A DNA stretch of 64,000 bases from Sistotremastrum niveocremeum HHB9708 (taxonomy: Eukaryota; Basidiomycota; Agaricomycetes; Sistotremastrales; Sistotremastraceae): contig KV419432.1 in the NCBI GenBank assembly GCA_001630475.1, forward strand, positions 186,001-250,000, read 5' to 3'. Position 1 is the stretch's first letter. Every line of letters starts with the position of its first letter. Below the pieces are notes generated by a model, which saw nothing but the letters and a program-made list of their open reading frames with translations, was not told the origin of the DNA and did no database searches. Shown here one piece after another: positions 1 to 10,839 of this stretch. Position numbers and translations under genes: made by a program.

Positions 1-369
1 GTCGCCAAGCTTTCTTCCTTCGTATGCCTTGTCATCTATATGCGCATCAGCAACCGCTCGATAATGAATTCTGTCTATACCTTTAGTAGCATCGGTCTCT
101 AGCGCCTGCAGCATCGTCGAATGTTTATTCATGGTATTAAGCTGAGCCCGAAGCTCTGCTTTAATATCTTCATTCTGGGCATTCAGAGCCTTTGATTGTT
201 CGCTGACTAGACCGTTCAGCGTCTTGACCAGCTCTAAGAGCTGATCAAATTTGGATGGGGACGACGAGATGGGGTCAGGTGGGCGCTCTTCAGTTGCTGC
301 TGGCTCCCTGATTATGGACTGGCGACGTTTGAAGCGGGGAGACCGAGAGCGACGAGAGCGCGACGACAT
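1..369 (-). CDS. DUF6535-type membrane protein, copy 1 (subfamily I), 5' part only
   Basis: Partial gene cut by the left window edge. Exon 1 is 81-369 and exon 2 begins at 35 and leaves the window; the intron 36-80 has GT-AG ends. Exon 1 encodes an arginine/serine-rich start (MSSRSRRSRSPRFKRR) followed by a predicted helix with the SKFDQLLELVKTLNGL pattern that all subfamily I members share, ending in DATKG at the splice site. Exon 2 starts DDKAYEGRKL, as in copy 2. The membrane part of the protein lies outside the window. It is very close to copy 2, including about 700 bases of upstream sequence, so the two are a recent tandem duplication. Family assignment rests on that likeness. Function unknown. 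Confidence 0.8.
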   Translation of the reverse strand, partial: MSSRSRRSRSPRFKRRQSIIREPAATEERPPDPISSSPSKFDQLLELVKTLNGLVSEQSKALNAQNEDIKAELRAQLNTMNKHSTMLQALETDATKGIDRIHYRAVADAHIDDKAYEGRKLGD

Positions 370-822
370 GATGATGGGCGGTGGTGGGAGGGAGGGGTAG
401 GAAGAAGGTCTCAAGCAGCATCGCCCGTGTGAGTTCTGAGCTCAGCGCAGCCTCGTTGTCTCAGCGTCTCTCCTGCCAGGGCACCGGACGTTGGCCAATG
501 AGAAAATGAGAACGAATATGAATGAACTCACTGCCACAATGACCGAACGCGTGCCCTGACTCTGTTCCAGAGATGTCGTATCCAGAGTAGAGCAATCTTG
601 GTCGTCGTCGTAGTTGCTGGATGCTGCATGATGTACCTGGCTGTCTTCGTCTTCGTGGCGGTCCAAAGCCACTATATTTGCAAGCTCGATTTCCAAGAGA
701 CGGAGACGGGTTGACGAAGCATCATCCTCATCCTGGACCTAACGGCATTAGGCTGAGAAGACCAGAGACGACAGGTAAGCTCGGCGTCATGATTTTGCGA
801 CGGTGGTCGTCTCGAGGATGAC

Positions 823-838
823 CGGAATCGGAGGTCGG
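823..838 (+). promoter_or_regulatory. Triple CGG direct repeat upstream of copy 1
   Basis: CGG at 823-825, 829-831 and 836-838, spacers 3 and 4, about 454 bases upstream of the copy 1 start. The same spacing and orientation recur at five other subfamily I promoters. Direct CGG repeats are typical sites of fungal Zn2Cys6 regulators; that reading is inference. Confidence 0.55.
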
Positions 839-1564
839 AATGGACTTACTTTTTCATGCTCTGCTGCCTCTACTAGTATAGCCTATGTGCGACATCGGCA
901 ATTCTCAGCCAATTGTCGCATATACTGATCGCCATAGTGCCTCAGGAACATCTGTCCTGCATATGATAAATTTCTGGAAGGTCTCGTCCTGCGCTGAATT
1001 TTTTCGACCTGACCTACTATGCTCCCAAGCTGCATAGCTGCTCGTTGATCGCTAATTCATTTCGAATCTTTCGACGGTCTCTTACCTTTCGCGAGTCGAA
1101 ATGCAGTGGCAGTTGCCAATTTTCTCTCATGCCTCTACCTCGGAAGCTTTCAACGCTTGTATCGATTGGCTTCCAGGAGGACATGCACCATACTTCTCCT
1201 GGCTGAATTTCCTTGCTCTGTATCTCTTATACTTGCTTCTGCCCTTTTTGGTGCAACTACTACGAGGCTTTAGCTCTACTGCTGTCAAGATGCATTCGCA
1301 TTCGAGACTGGATCTTTGGGTTTCACAGAGACAGATCGCCAATCCTCGGCTTCCGGCTCTCATTACCTCCCTTTCAATATCACAGTGCTATTCCGATCTG
1401 GATGTTGAGAAAGCCATGTGCCTAATGAGGTCCATTTGTCCCTGACTCTACTATCATCACTACACTACTCGTTGTATGAAAGTTTGCAAGCATGTGAAGG
1501 CCAACATGATAACCCAAAAGATATCTTCTAAGATTCTTCTTTGTTGTTCCAGGTCTAAAACTAA

Positions 1565-1683
1565 GGGTGCGTTTGGATGCGCGCCAGTATGTTTCAAAAA
1601 TACTGTATAATGTAGATTGCATATCACGATCTACGTTAATCGTCGTATAATGTTATACAGCAATGTGTGCGCCAAACGCGCGC
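1565..1683. repeat. Possible very small MITE or foldback sequence
   Basis: GCGTTTGG at 1569-1576 is repeated inverted as CCAAACGC at 1672-1679, and a second nested inverted pair, CTGTATAA at 1603-1610 and TTATACAG at 1653-1660, lies inside. The first bases, GGGTGCGTTTGG, resemble ends of small hAT/Harbinger-like elements. I could not find a convincing target duplication, so this is tentative. Confidence 0.3.
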
Positions 1684-1930
1684 AAGTCATTGACTAATGG
1701 TCAGGCGAAAACATTGGCCGTCGTGTCCAGGTCTGAAATTTAGTCCGGGACTCCGGGGCAAATGCATATGCATGCGTTAGCTAATAGGTATCACGTACTA
1801 GAGCAGTGCAGGTGGAGATATAGTAATAAATATCCTGTACGGTGTCTAGATATAACACTATATGAGTACCTTCAATACATATACGATCAATTACCAAATC
1901 ACAAAGAGGATGAAACTCAACTATGCACTC

Positions 1931-4900
1931 CTACAGTAATTCGACACCATCTCCGTCGGTACATAGCCCGCCGGGTGTTCCTAGTTCGATGTCTGACCAA
2001 GTGTCCAGCAACTCCGTATTGCGGGGTGCCATCCCAAAAGCATGTCGCAACTTTCGGAATGGAAAGGCCCAGGCCGCCTTCTTGGGAGAAAATGAGGGCT
2101 CATCCGTGTCAGCCAGAGATGGCTCTTCAAAGCCGTCAAGAAAATAAGGGCTGAGTTCATCGGCCAAATCTGACATCCAAATGAGTAGGAAAAGGTTGGC
2201 AGTTGATCACATCGACACACCTTGATCTTGTGCGGCACGGGCCTTGAGTTGCCCAAGATAATATATGGCTCTCTCCTCTGTATATTCACTGGTGCGTTCC
2301 GCATCATCCCAGGAAATCATTCTGTCGGACGTGTAAGTGCAACGGCTGAAGAAGTGAGCAGCATCGTTGAGATAGTCTCTTCCGATCTTGTCGAAAGCAC
2401 CGTGATCAAGATAAAACATGACTGTGTCTCCGTGTTTGCGCCAAGTCTGACGTTCAAGCTTGTGGTGGGCGATATGATAAATCACATGACATAGATCGAA
2501 TGAAGCAGGCACGGAAAAGTCGGACGGCAGGGAAAGTGCAAGACAAGCAAGGAAGTCAATAAGGCCAGACATCTGGTTAGATTCAGGGCAGAGCGTGTCA
2601 GAACTCGACATAGCATCCAGGATTTCGAGTTCGTGGTCTTTCGTTAGATACGAGACCAGATCCCGAATGCGAGTCTCCGGAGAAAATGGTACCTGTATCA
2701 GCTGAGCGACAAGGGCTGAGCGTTGTATTTCTGACAAGATCCGTGCAACAACAGCATTCCTCTGCTCCTCATCGAGGTCCAACAATTCCAATATCGGCGA
2801 CCTGATGTCTCGAACAGAAAATCGGATGTCGTCGTCCTCGTCCTCATCATTGTCATTGTCATTGTCATTTTCATTTTCATCTTCATCATCTTCATCTTCA
2901 TCTTCATCTTCATCTTCATCGTCATCGTCATTGTCGTCATCATTGTCCTGATCGGTCTTGTCAATCAAAGCACACACATTACGCACGAGGTCTTCACATT
3001 CCTCAGAGGACAATCCAGGAAGGGCTAAAAGAACGGTTATAATGAGCTGTCCCAGCACAACTGGTACTCACGAATAAAGCAGTACTTGAAATTTTGATAG
3101 AAAGTCACCAACTCCAATGGAGTCCCAGGATCGTTGTGTACATCGCGACAATACTCCCATAGCATGGAGGCCGGTTGAAGAACGGAGAGATTGTTGAGAC
3201 CGCCTCGATCGAGGTATTCGATCAATGTCTTGCTATATCGCTTGAACAGAGAGTTCTGATTGACAAGATCGAAGACAGGGGAGAGATCGAGCAAATAGAG
3301 ACTAACAAAATTGGACGGAGAATTGTGCATAATGTCTTCCAGGAATCCACACACAAGGAGAGGTTGATCAGGATCATAAGGGACTACGCTCATCTCCGGA
3401 AGATTGGAGAAGAAGTCAGACATTTCATCCAGAATCTCAACTTCGTTTCCTTTCACGATGAATGTGACGAGACCGCGAATATCACCCCACCACGTGTGAG
3501 GATTCCGGATGAGTGATCGGAGGACAGAAGCTCGATCGACATGAGAGAGAGTTGCAGTGACGTCATCAATCCTTCCATGCCAGAGCAGACGATCGCATGC
3601 ATAGACAGCAGATCTAAATATGGCTCCTCGAACTCCCAATTCTCGATCTGAATCAAACGTGCAGAGAATGCGGGCAACACACTCCTCGTTTGAGTAAGAC
3701 GCCCACTGCCGAAGATCTGCGTTGTCTTCTTCTAAAGAAGCGAATAACGCGAACGGAGGGAAGAAGTCGCGTCGAGATCCATTTGATGATTCGATCAACA
3801 GGGCACATTGCTCTTGGCACCATTGTGTGAAATCGTTTGCCTTCAGATCCTTTTGCCAGTCTCTCGCCATCTTTCCCAACCGTCCCAGTCCTTCAGGTAC
3901 ATCAGCTGCATGTGCACGGTCTCTTTCACACGGAATGACGTATCTGTCGCCAGGAATCGCTCGTGGACTGCATGGAAGACAGGGAGAAGCGAAGATCCTG
4001 CATCATGCCACTGTCGGTACTCGAATGAAGGCACCACGCGCTCTAGAACTTCCGCATCGTTGGTGTTGAGGACCAATTTTGCGAAGGTCTTCAGCGCTAG
4101 GAGATTGGGTTCATCATCTTTCTTCCATTCGATCAGGGCTGCCACATCCTCCTTGTCTGCGATGCCTTCGTCCTTGTAGCTCTCATCCTCGCTCTCATCC
4201 TTGTCGCTATTGTCTTCTGTCTGACTGTGACCGCATTTCTGTAGGCGACAAAGCATCCATCGGAACAAGGGTTTCATCGCGTTGCTCAGAGGGCTTTCAA
4301 ACGGTGAGTTGTCGTTGACACCTGCATGGACGGTCGTGACCGTGATGATGCCGAGAATGATGAGAGTGATGCCTGTCGCGAGCACGCCGCCGATGATGAG
4401 AATAGGCGCCGAGCCGGCGAACGAGAATGTCAAGTCCCACAATTGGATGAGGAAGCCGATGACGAAGAAGCCGATAGAAATGAGGAGGGTCCAGACTAAT
4501 ACTCCCATAAGAGAGCGCATTTTGCCTTCCGCACTTAGCATTCGCCTTTCACGAGCAAGCGCACGTTCGAGGTTCGTCTTGCCCAGCGGGGTGGCGATCA
4601 GTCGGGCACCCCATTGCATGCCCAAGACGCAGAGAACGGAGTTGGATATCTAAACGCGTAGTATAGGTCAGTATGTGTCCTCATTCGTGACTGAGAATCT
4701 TGGCTTACACTTGTAATTAGCGCTAGATAATAAAATAATGCCACCAACTGTGTAGGTACAGTCGGAAGCGGTGGTTTCGTCGAAGACGAATCAGATGAGC
4801 TGTCAGGAGGTGTGGTGAAGATTTGGATGACCGGCGAGATAAAGGCAGTGACTACAGTCAAGAAAAGAGCAATCTGTTGGTCAAGTGAGATGCCAATTCC

Positions 4901-5388
4901 TAGAACTCGACGAAAACACGTACGAATACCAGAGAGATTTGCATCACTTCTCTCCACTCTTCAACCATGACTTTGATCTTTGCCAGCGTCTCTTTATCTA
5001 GCGCATTCCATGTCTGAGCATCACGAAGCTTTCTTCCTTCATAAGCCTTATCATCTATATGCGCATCAGCAGCGTTCAAAAGATAAAATCAGTTCATACC
5101 TTTCGTAGCATCAGTCTCTAGCGCTTGCAACATGGTCGAATGCTTCTTCATAGTATCAAGCTGAGCACGAAGCTCGGCTTTGATCTCTTCCTTCTGCGCA
5201 TTCAAAGCCTTCGATTGCTCGCCGACCAGACCGTTGAGCGTCTTGACTAGCTCTAATAGCTGATCAAATTTGGATGGGGACGACGAGATCGTATCAGGAG
5301 GACGATCTTGAGCAGCTGCCGGCTCCCTGATTATGGATTGGCGTCGTTTGAAGCGAGGAGATCGGGAGCGACGGGAGCGCGACGACAT
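1931..5388 (-). CDS. DUF6535-type membrane protein, copy 2 (subfamily I), one frameshift
   Basis: Six exons: 5100-5388, 4924-5054, 4709-4873, 3072-4649, 2221-3024 and 1931-2169. Order of parts: RS-rich N-terminus, coiled-coil segment, four hydrophobic helices (one in exon 3, one across exons 3 and 4, two in exon 4), then a long helical region and a tail with the family motif SDIELGT. DUF6535 is recognised from the IALFLTVVTAFISP, LVALFYYLAL and LMGVLVWTLL segments. Exon 4 is one base short compared with copy 10: frame is lost near 3850-3885, between GWERWRE and KDLKAND. Without other processing this would end the protein after about 463 residues, keeping all four helices. The rest of the gene stays open in the other frame, so the change is recent or a sequence error. 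A long Asp/Glu tract interrupts exon 5. Confidence 0.75.
2829..2950 (-). repeat. In-frame GAN trinucleotide tract coding Asp/Glu
   Basis: On the coding strand this is a run of GAT, GAC, GAA and GAG codons, giving roughly 40 mostly acidic residues in exon 5 of copy 2. The other subfamily I copies have only a few residues at this place, so it is a coding microsatellite expansion specific to copy 2. Confidence 0.9.
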
Positions 5389-6631
5389 GATGATGGGAGG
5401 TACTGGGAAACGTGTGGTAGGAGACAGTGGTCAAGACGGTGGTACCATCGCCCGTGTGAGTTCTGAGCTCAGTGCTGCCTCGTTGTCTCAGCGTCTCCTT
5501 CCAGGACACCGGAGGTTAGCCAATGAGAAAATGAGAACGTATATTAATGAGCTCACTGCCACAATCAACGAACGCGTGATATGCCTCTTTTCCAGAGATA
5601 TCGTATCGAGACCAGAACGATCTTGCTCGTCGTAATTGCTGGATGCTGCTTGATGTGCCTGGCTGTTTTCGTCGTCCTTGTCGCTGTCCAAAGCCACCAT
5701 ATTTGCAAGCTCGATTTTCACGAGGGAGAGACACGTTGGCGAAGCAGGATTTTTTATCCTGGACTCAATGGCATTGTACTGGGAAGACCAGAGACAACGG
5801 GTGAGGTCGCCGGCATGCGCTCGTCGATGGCGGTGAGCTTGAGGATGACCGGAATCGGAAATCGGAATTGACTCACTTTCTCATGCCCTGCTGCCTCTAT
5901 ATGCGACATCAGCAGTTCTCAGCCAATTCTCGCATATCATGATCAACATAGTGCCTCAAGAACACCTGCTCTGCCCCGAATAATTTTAGCGTAGTTCTTT
6001 CCGTTCGCAGAATTTTCTGTAACATGATCTGCTGTGCTCCGAGGCTCCTAGTTGATCAAACCTTTATTCCCACTTGTACTCTCATTGCCTCCGTCTTGAT
6101 ATCGTGGGGCTGTCTAATTTAGATGGCAAGAAAACCAGTCTCGACCAATTTTCTTTCGCCCAGGATGCTCCAGCGGCCTCATCGACTTACTCGCTTCATG
6201 AAATTTCTATCAAGCGAAGCTTCGAAGGCCGCCATGATCAACGCACTCGGTCGACGTCCAGATTCTATGATTGTAAACCAGGAGTTTTGTCAGCCTGGCA
6301 CTGTCAACGGATCGGGATATGCGGAGGGACAGCCAGCTCTGACAGACGCGAAGCTTTGCAGCGGGACACGGCATCAATCAGGGGAACTTAACTGTCGTTC
6401 CCAAGTCTGTGCCGGGGGTTTGGGGAGCACGCCATATATATCGTAAATGAGTATGATATTGAATACAGTGCACGTCGGATTGGAATATAATATTAATCAT
6501 ACAATGTAGTACGAAGCCCAGCCTTCTGCGCTACAAGATGGATGCGTTTGTCCATCGCATCTCTGTCTCTAAATGATATTCATTTGGCAACATAAGAACT
6601 TTTACAGATACTCCCAAATCGCTGTTAATTT
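5389..6631. other. Intergenic region between copies 2 and 3
   Basis: Promoter side of copy 2, with an inverted CCAAT box at 5520-5524 and a triple CGG element at 5850-5865, followed by the 3' flank of copy 3. The first 600 bases resemble the upstream region of copy 1. Open frames at 6074-6446 show no family features and are not called. Confidence 0.6.
5850..5865 (+). promoter_or_regulatory. Triple CGG direct repeat upstream of copy 2
   Basis: CGG at 5850-5852, 5856-5858 and 5863-5865, about 462 bases upstream of the start codon. Spacers are 3 and 4 as in the other five cases. Confidence 0.55.
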
Positions 6632-9600
6632 TCAAGGGCCAGGTTCATCTGCATCGAGCCCTCCCGTTGTTCCGAGTTCGATATCCGACCCGTTGTCCAG
6701 CAACATCGTATTTCTGGGCGCCTTCCGGAAAATATTTCGCCAGTTTTGAACTCTAGATGTCGGAGCCGCCTTCTCCTGGGACAATCGAGGCTCATCCGTG
6801 ACAACGGGGGGTGGCTGGTCAAAGCCTTCGGGGAAGTACCTTTTGAGCCGCCGTACAAGATCTGAAAGTTAAGGGTGAGGAAAAGTCTTGCAAGAGATCG
6901 AAGCAACACACCTCGGTTTTTAGCAGCAAGGGTCTTTACTTTCTCGCGATAATACACAGCTCGCTGTCGTGTGCGTTCACTGGTACGTTCCTCGTCTTGC
7001 CATTCCTTCATTTTTTGAGACCCTGTGATGCAAATGTTGAAGAAGTGCGCAACACTAATGAGCCCCATTTCGTCGAGCTGATCGAATGCACCGTGATCAA
7101 GATAAAACATGACTGTGTCGCCAAGTTTGCGCCAAGTCTGTCGGTCGCGTTTGCATCGAGCAAAACTGAAGAGCACGGGAGAAAGATTGAAAAGCGGAGG
7201 CATGGAAATATCCGATGGAAGAGAGGGTATTAGGCACTCAAGAAATTTGAGAATGACAACCGCATCAACACATATAGGATAGAATAAGCCCAACTGTGAC
7301 AATTCAATCAGGACCTCGGTTTCATGGTTCTTCACAGTTAACAGTATTAGATCCCGTACACGATTCCAGGGCAAACGCGGAGCATTGATCAGCAGAGTCA
7401 CGAAGTTTGAGCGTCCTACTTGTGACAAAATCTGCCTGATGACCATATTTCTCTGCTCTTCGTCGAGGTCCGACAACACCAATATTGGCCCTACCGGAGC
7501 CTTGAAAGGGAATAGCAGGTTTTCGGATCGAGCGATCAAGGTACAGATGTTTCGGGCTAGTTCATCGCATTCGTCACTGGACATCCGGGGAAGAGCTGAG
7601 TGCACAGTGAATGTGAGTTTGCCAAGACAAGACATCACTCACGAATGAAGCAGTGACGAAAATCTTCATAGAAGGTCATAACCTCTTCTGGCGCATCAGG
7701 ATCGTTGTGCATGTTGCGGCAATACGCCCACAGCTTCGAGGCCGCACGGAGATCATAAAGATTGGAAAGACCGCCGTGATTGAGATAGTAGATTAATGTC
7801 TTGCTGTATTGGTTGAACAGAGAATTTCGGTGGACAAGGTCGAGCACAGAAGAGAGGTCGGAGGAAGGGTGAAGAGTGAAATTAACTGGAAGTAGTGGCA
7901 TGATGTCTTCCAGAAATTCGCACACGAGTAGGGCATCACCCACTACTTCCATCTCCGGAAGATAAGTCAAGAAGTCAGACATTTCATCCAGAATCTCAAT
8001 TTCTTCTCCTTTTGTGATAGATGCGACGAGATCGCGAACGAATACCCACGTCAGAAAAGGATTCTGGATGAATGATCGGATGACAGAAGCTCGTTCGTCG
8101 CGAGAGAGAATCGTCGTGACGTCATCTCTTAGACGACCGCATGTCAACAGAGCAGAGTTGAATATTTCTGTTCGATCTCCCAATTCTTCAGCGGAATCAA
8201 ACGTGCAGAGAACACGGACAAAACATCTCTCGGGCGATTGAAATGCATAGTCCCGGAGATCCTCGTTGTCTTCTTCGAACGAAGCGAACAAAGCGAAGGG
8301 AGAGAAAAGGTCCCATTGAGGGTTGGGCGATGACCATATGAACCGAGCACATTGATCTTGACACCATCGCGTGAAGTCGTTTGGTACGAAATCGTCTCTC
8401 TCGTATCCTTCCTGATCTCTCCAACCTTCCCAATCCTTTAGGTACGCAAACTGTTTGCGTGCTGTCTCCTTTACGCGGTATGACGTGTCTGTCGCCAGAA
8501 ATCGTTCGCGGACTGCATGGAAGAGGGGGAGAACTGGCCGTCCTGCGATATACCACTCCCCAAACTCAAACGAAGGCACAGCGCGCTCCAACACTTCTGT
8601 ATCGTTGGTATTGAGGACCAGTTTTGCATACGTTTTTAGTGCTGTAATATTGGCTGGATCATCCTTCTTCCACTGGATTAGAGCAGCCACATCTTCAGCG
8701 CTGTTGGGATCATCGGTTTCGTGATTCTTAGCCCCCTCTCTATCGTCTTCTGGCTGGCCGTGCTCTGGCGATGGCTGCTGTGCACGCCGACGTATCCACC
8801 GCACCACGGGTGACAACGCATTGCTCATGGGGTTCTCGAACGGCGAATTATCATTGAGAGCTGCATGGATTGTTGTGACAATGATGATGCCGAGGATGAT
8901 GAGCGTGAGACCCGTCGCGACGACGCCGGCGATGACGAGGATAGGGGCCGCGGTGGCGAATGAGAATGCCAGCTCCCACAGCTGGATGAGGAAGCCTAGG
9001 ACGAAGAAGCCGATAGAGACGAGGAGCGTCCACACCAAGACACCCATTAGGCCGCGCATCTTGTCTTCGGCCTGGAGCATTCGTCGCTCTCGAGCAAGTG
9101 CTCGCTCAAGGTTCGTTTTGCCAAGCGGGGTCGCGATGAGACGCGCACCCCATTGCATACCGAGTACACAAAGTACTGAATTGGCAATCTATAGGGGGTC
9201 ATGATGCGCATCTCAATAATCCGTAGAAGAATTCCCTTACACTGATAATGAGGGCTAGATAATAGAAGAGAGCGACAAGCTGTGTCGGTACGGTGGGCAA
9301 GGGTTCTTTTTGGACGACCCTTCATCATCACTGGGGGGCGTCGTGAAGACTTGGATGATGGGTGAAATGAACGCCGTGACGACAGTTAAGAATAGAGCAA
9401 TCTATGACCGGATGAGAGTAAATTCTCAGAGTGATGATTGTACGTACGAAAACCAGCGATATCTGCATTACTTCCCTCCATTCATCAACCATAATCTTGA
9501 TCTTGGCCAGTGCTTCCTTGTCAAGAGCATTCCACGTCTGAGCGTCGCCAAGGGCTCTTCCTGCGTACGCTTTATCATCTGTGAAACTACATCAGCAACA

Positions 9601-9926
9601 TAAAACAGAGCCCATAACCGCAACGGACCTTTAGTAGCGTTAGTTTCGAGCGCCTGAAACATAGTAGTGTGCTTATTCATTGTCTGAAGCTGCACTTGCA
9701 GCTCTGCTTTGAGTTCTTCTTTTTGCGCGTTCATGGCCTTCGACTGCTCGCTGATTAGGCCATTTTGCATCTTAATCAGCTCCAGTAGTTGATCAAATTT
9801 AGAGGGAGAAGATGTTATCATCTCGGGAAGAGGATCTGTGACAGCTGCCGGCTCCCTTGCCATGGATCGACGACGGCTGGAATATGTCGAACGTGGAGAA
9901 CGGGATCGACGAGAGCGAGGTGGCAT
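6632..9926 (-). CDS. DUF6535-type membrane protein, copy 3 (subfamily I), one frameshift
   Basis: Six exons: 9629-9926, 9448-9578, 9241-9401, 7643-9188, 6912-7595 and 6632-6861. RS-rich start (MPPRSRRSRSPRS), then a coiled coil, four membrane helices and the two-repeat helical region, with tail motif SDIELGTTGG. All splice phases match the family except in exon 3, which is 161 nt where a multiple of three is needed. The missing base maps to a run of five T on the plus strand at 9307-9311, where the related reading SSKKEPLPTV would need six. Frame is therefore lost between the first and second membrane helix. A homopolymer sequencing error is a real alternative, because exons 4 to 6 have no stop codons. 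If read correctly the product would be about 1,016 residues. Confidence 0.75.
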
Positions 9927-10839
9927 GATGGCCGAGAGGAGAGAAAGACACTGAACGGGAGTATGTGAGAGCCCAACGTAGGGAACGGAGACTTGTAGAG
10001 CTTTATGGATGGCACCATCGTTGCTACAGCGTCTGAGGTGGGAGTCTGCAAAGTGCCAGCCAATGAGAATATACTTAACAAGGTACGTGAAGGCACTGTT
10101 ACCATTTTCGAAACGCTCATACATTCTCTTTAGAACCTGTTTTCTTGAAGGGCGCCCATCTGTGCAGTAATGCCGGGTGGTGACTTGCGGCGCATATGCA
10201 TCAGGTTCGAGAACGACAACGGTTCATCGCACGGCGACTGGGCAGATCCGCGAGCTTCAAAGCCCTCGATAATCTCGAGGATTTTCTCGATATCGGAGGG
10301 GACATCTTGGAAATGTGATATTTTGAGGACAGATGCTAGCTTGACGATGCAAGTGAGGATGACGGACGTCCAGAGCCAGTGAAGCCAAAGAGAGTTCGGA
10401 AGCGGAGATCGGATGGTCGCAAAATAACGCACATATGACGTCGACCCATGTACATGTTCAACTTGAAAACCCGCCAAAAAATATCAGACGCATTCACGCC
10501 GGACACAATCAGTCGTCGTAGTATTGTCTTCCGTACTGGCGTCGATGTGGGCACCAGTCTCTGGGAAAGAGAAAGGTGTGGTGGAATTGCATGTCTTATG
10601 TCTAGATTCCAGTGTCATTCCACTGGCACGAAGTCTTTCAAGCCTCTGCGCTTAGCCTGATAGTCATTCTTTACGTGGTCGGAGAATCAGGAAGATGAAT
10701 GACAAATTTTATCAACCAGTTTCTTATTACAAATACAGGTCAGATACTGACAAACACGCTCGTTCTCTGGCTATGTTCTGATAACAATTAGGATGAGCCT
10801 GTTGAGAAAACGTGCGAAACTAGCGCTTTTCGTACCATG
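9927..10839. other. Intergenic region between copies 3 and 4
   Basis: Carries an inverted CCAAT box at 10060-10064 and a triple CGG element at 10397-10412 for copy 3. A minus-strand open frame at 10130-10477 has a protein-like composition (acidic DVPSDIEKILEIIEGFEARG segment) but no start context or splice pattern I can defend. It may be a gene relic. Confidence 0.5.
10397..10412 (+). promoter_or_regulatory. Triple CGG direct repeat upstream of copy 3
   Basis: CGG at 10397-10399, 10403-10405 and 10410-10412, about 471 bases upstream of the copy 3 start. The bases between the triplets differ from copies 1 and 2 while the spacing is kept. Confidence 0.55.

Larger units (their letters stand above)
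370..1930. other. Intergenic region between copies 1 and 2
   Basis: Holds the promoter side of copy 1 and the 3' flank of copy 2. An inverted CCAAT box lies at 495-499 and a triple CGG element at 823-838. The stretch from about 370 to 960 is clearly related to 5389-5975 upstream of copy 2. A short hairpin-like repeat sits at 1565-1683. An open frame at 1101-1445 has one hydrophobic stretch but no recognisable relatives here and is not called. Confidence 0.6.

Noticed and set aside
1101-1445. Open frame of 114 codons with a hydrophobic stretch
   Set aside because: No intron pattern, no counterpart in the otherwise similar region upstream of copy 2, and an overlapping frame on the other strand is equally open.
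2698-2964. Methionine/threonine-rich repeat protein on minus
   Set aside because: It is the acidic GAN tract of copy 2 read in another frame.
10130-10477. Open frame that looks like the end of a regulatory protein
   Set aside because: No start, splice sites or recognisable domain; kept only as a possible relic in the intergenic entry.
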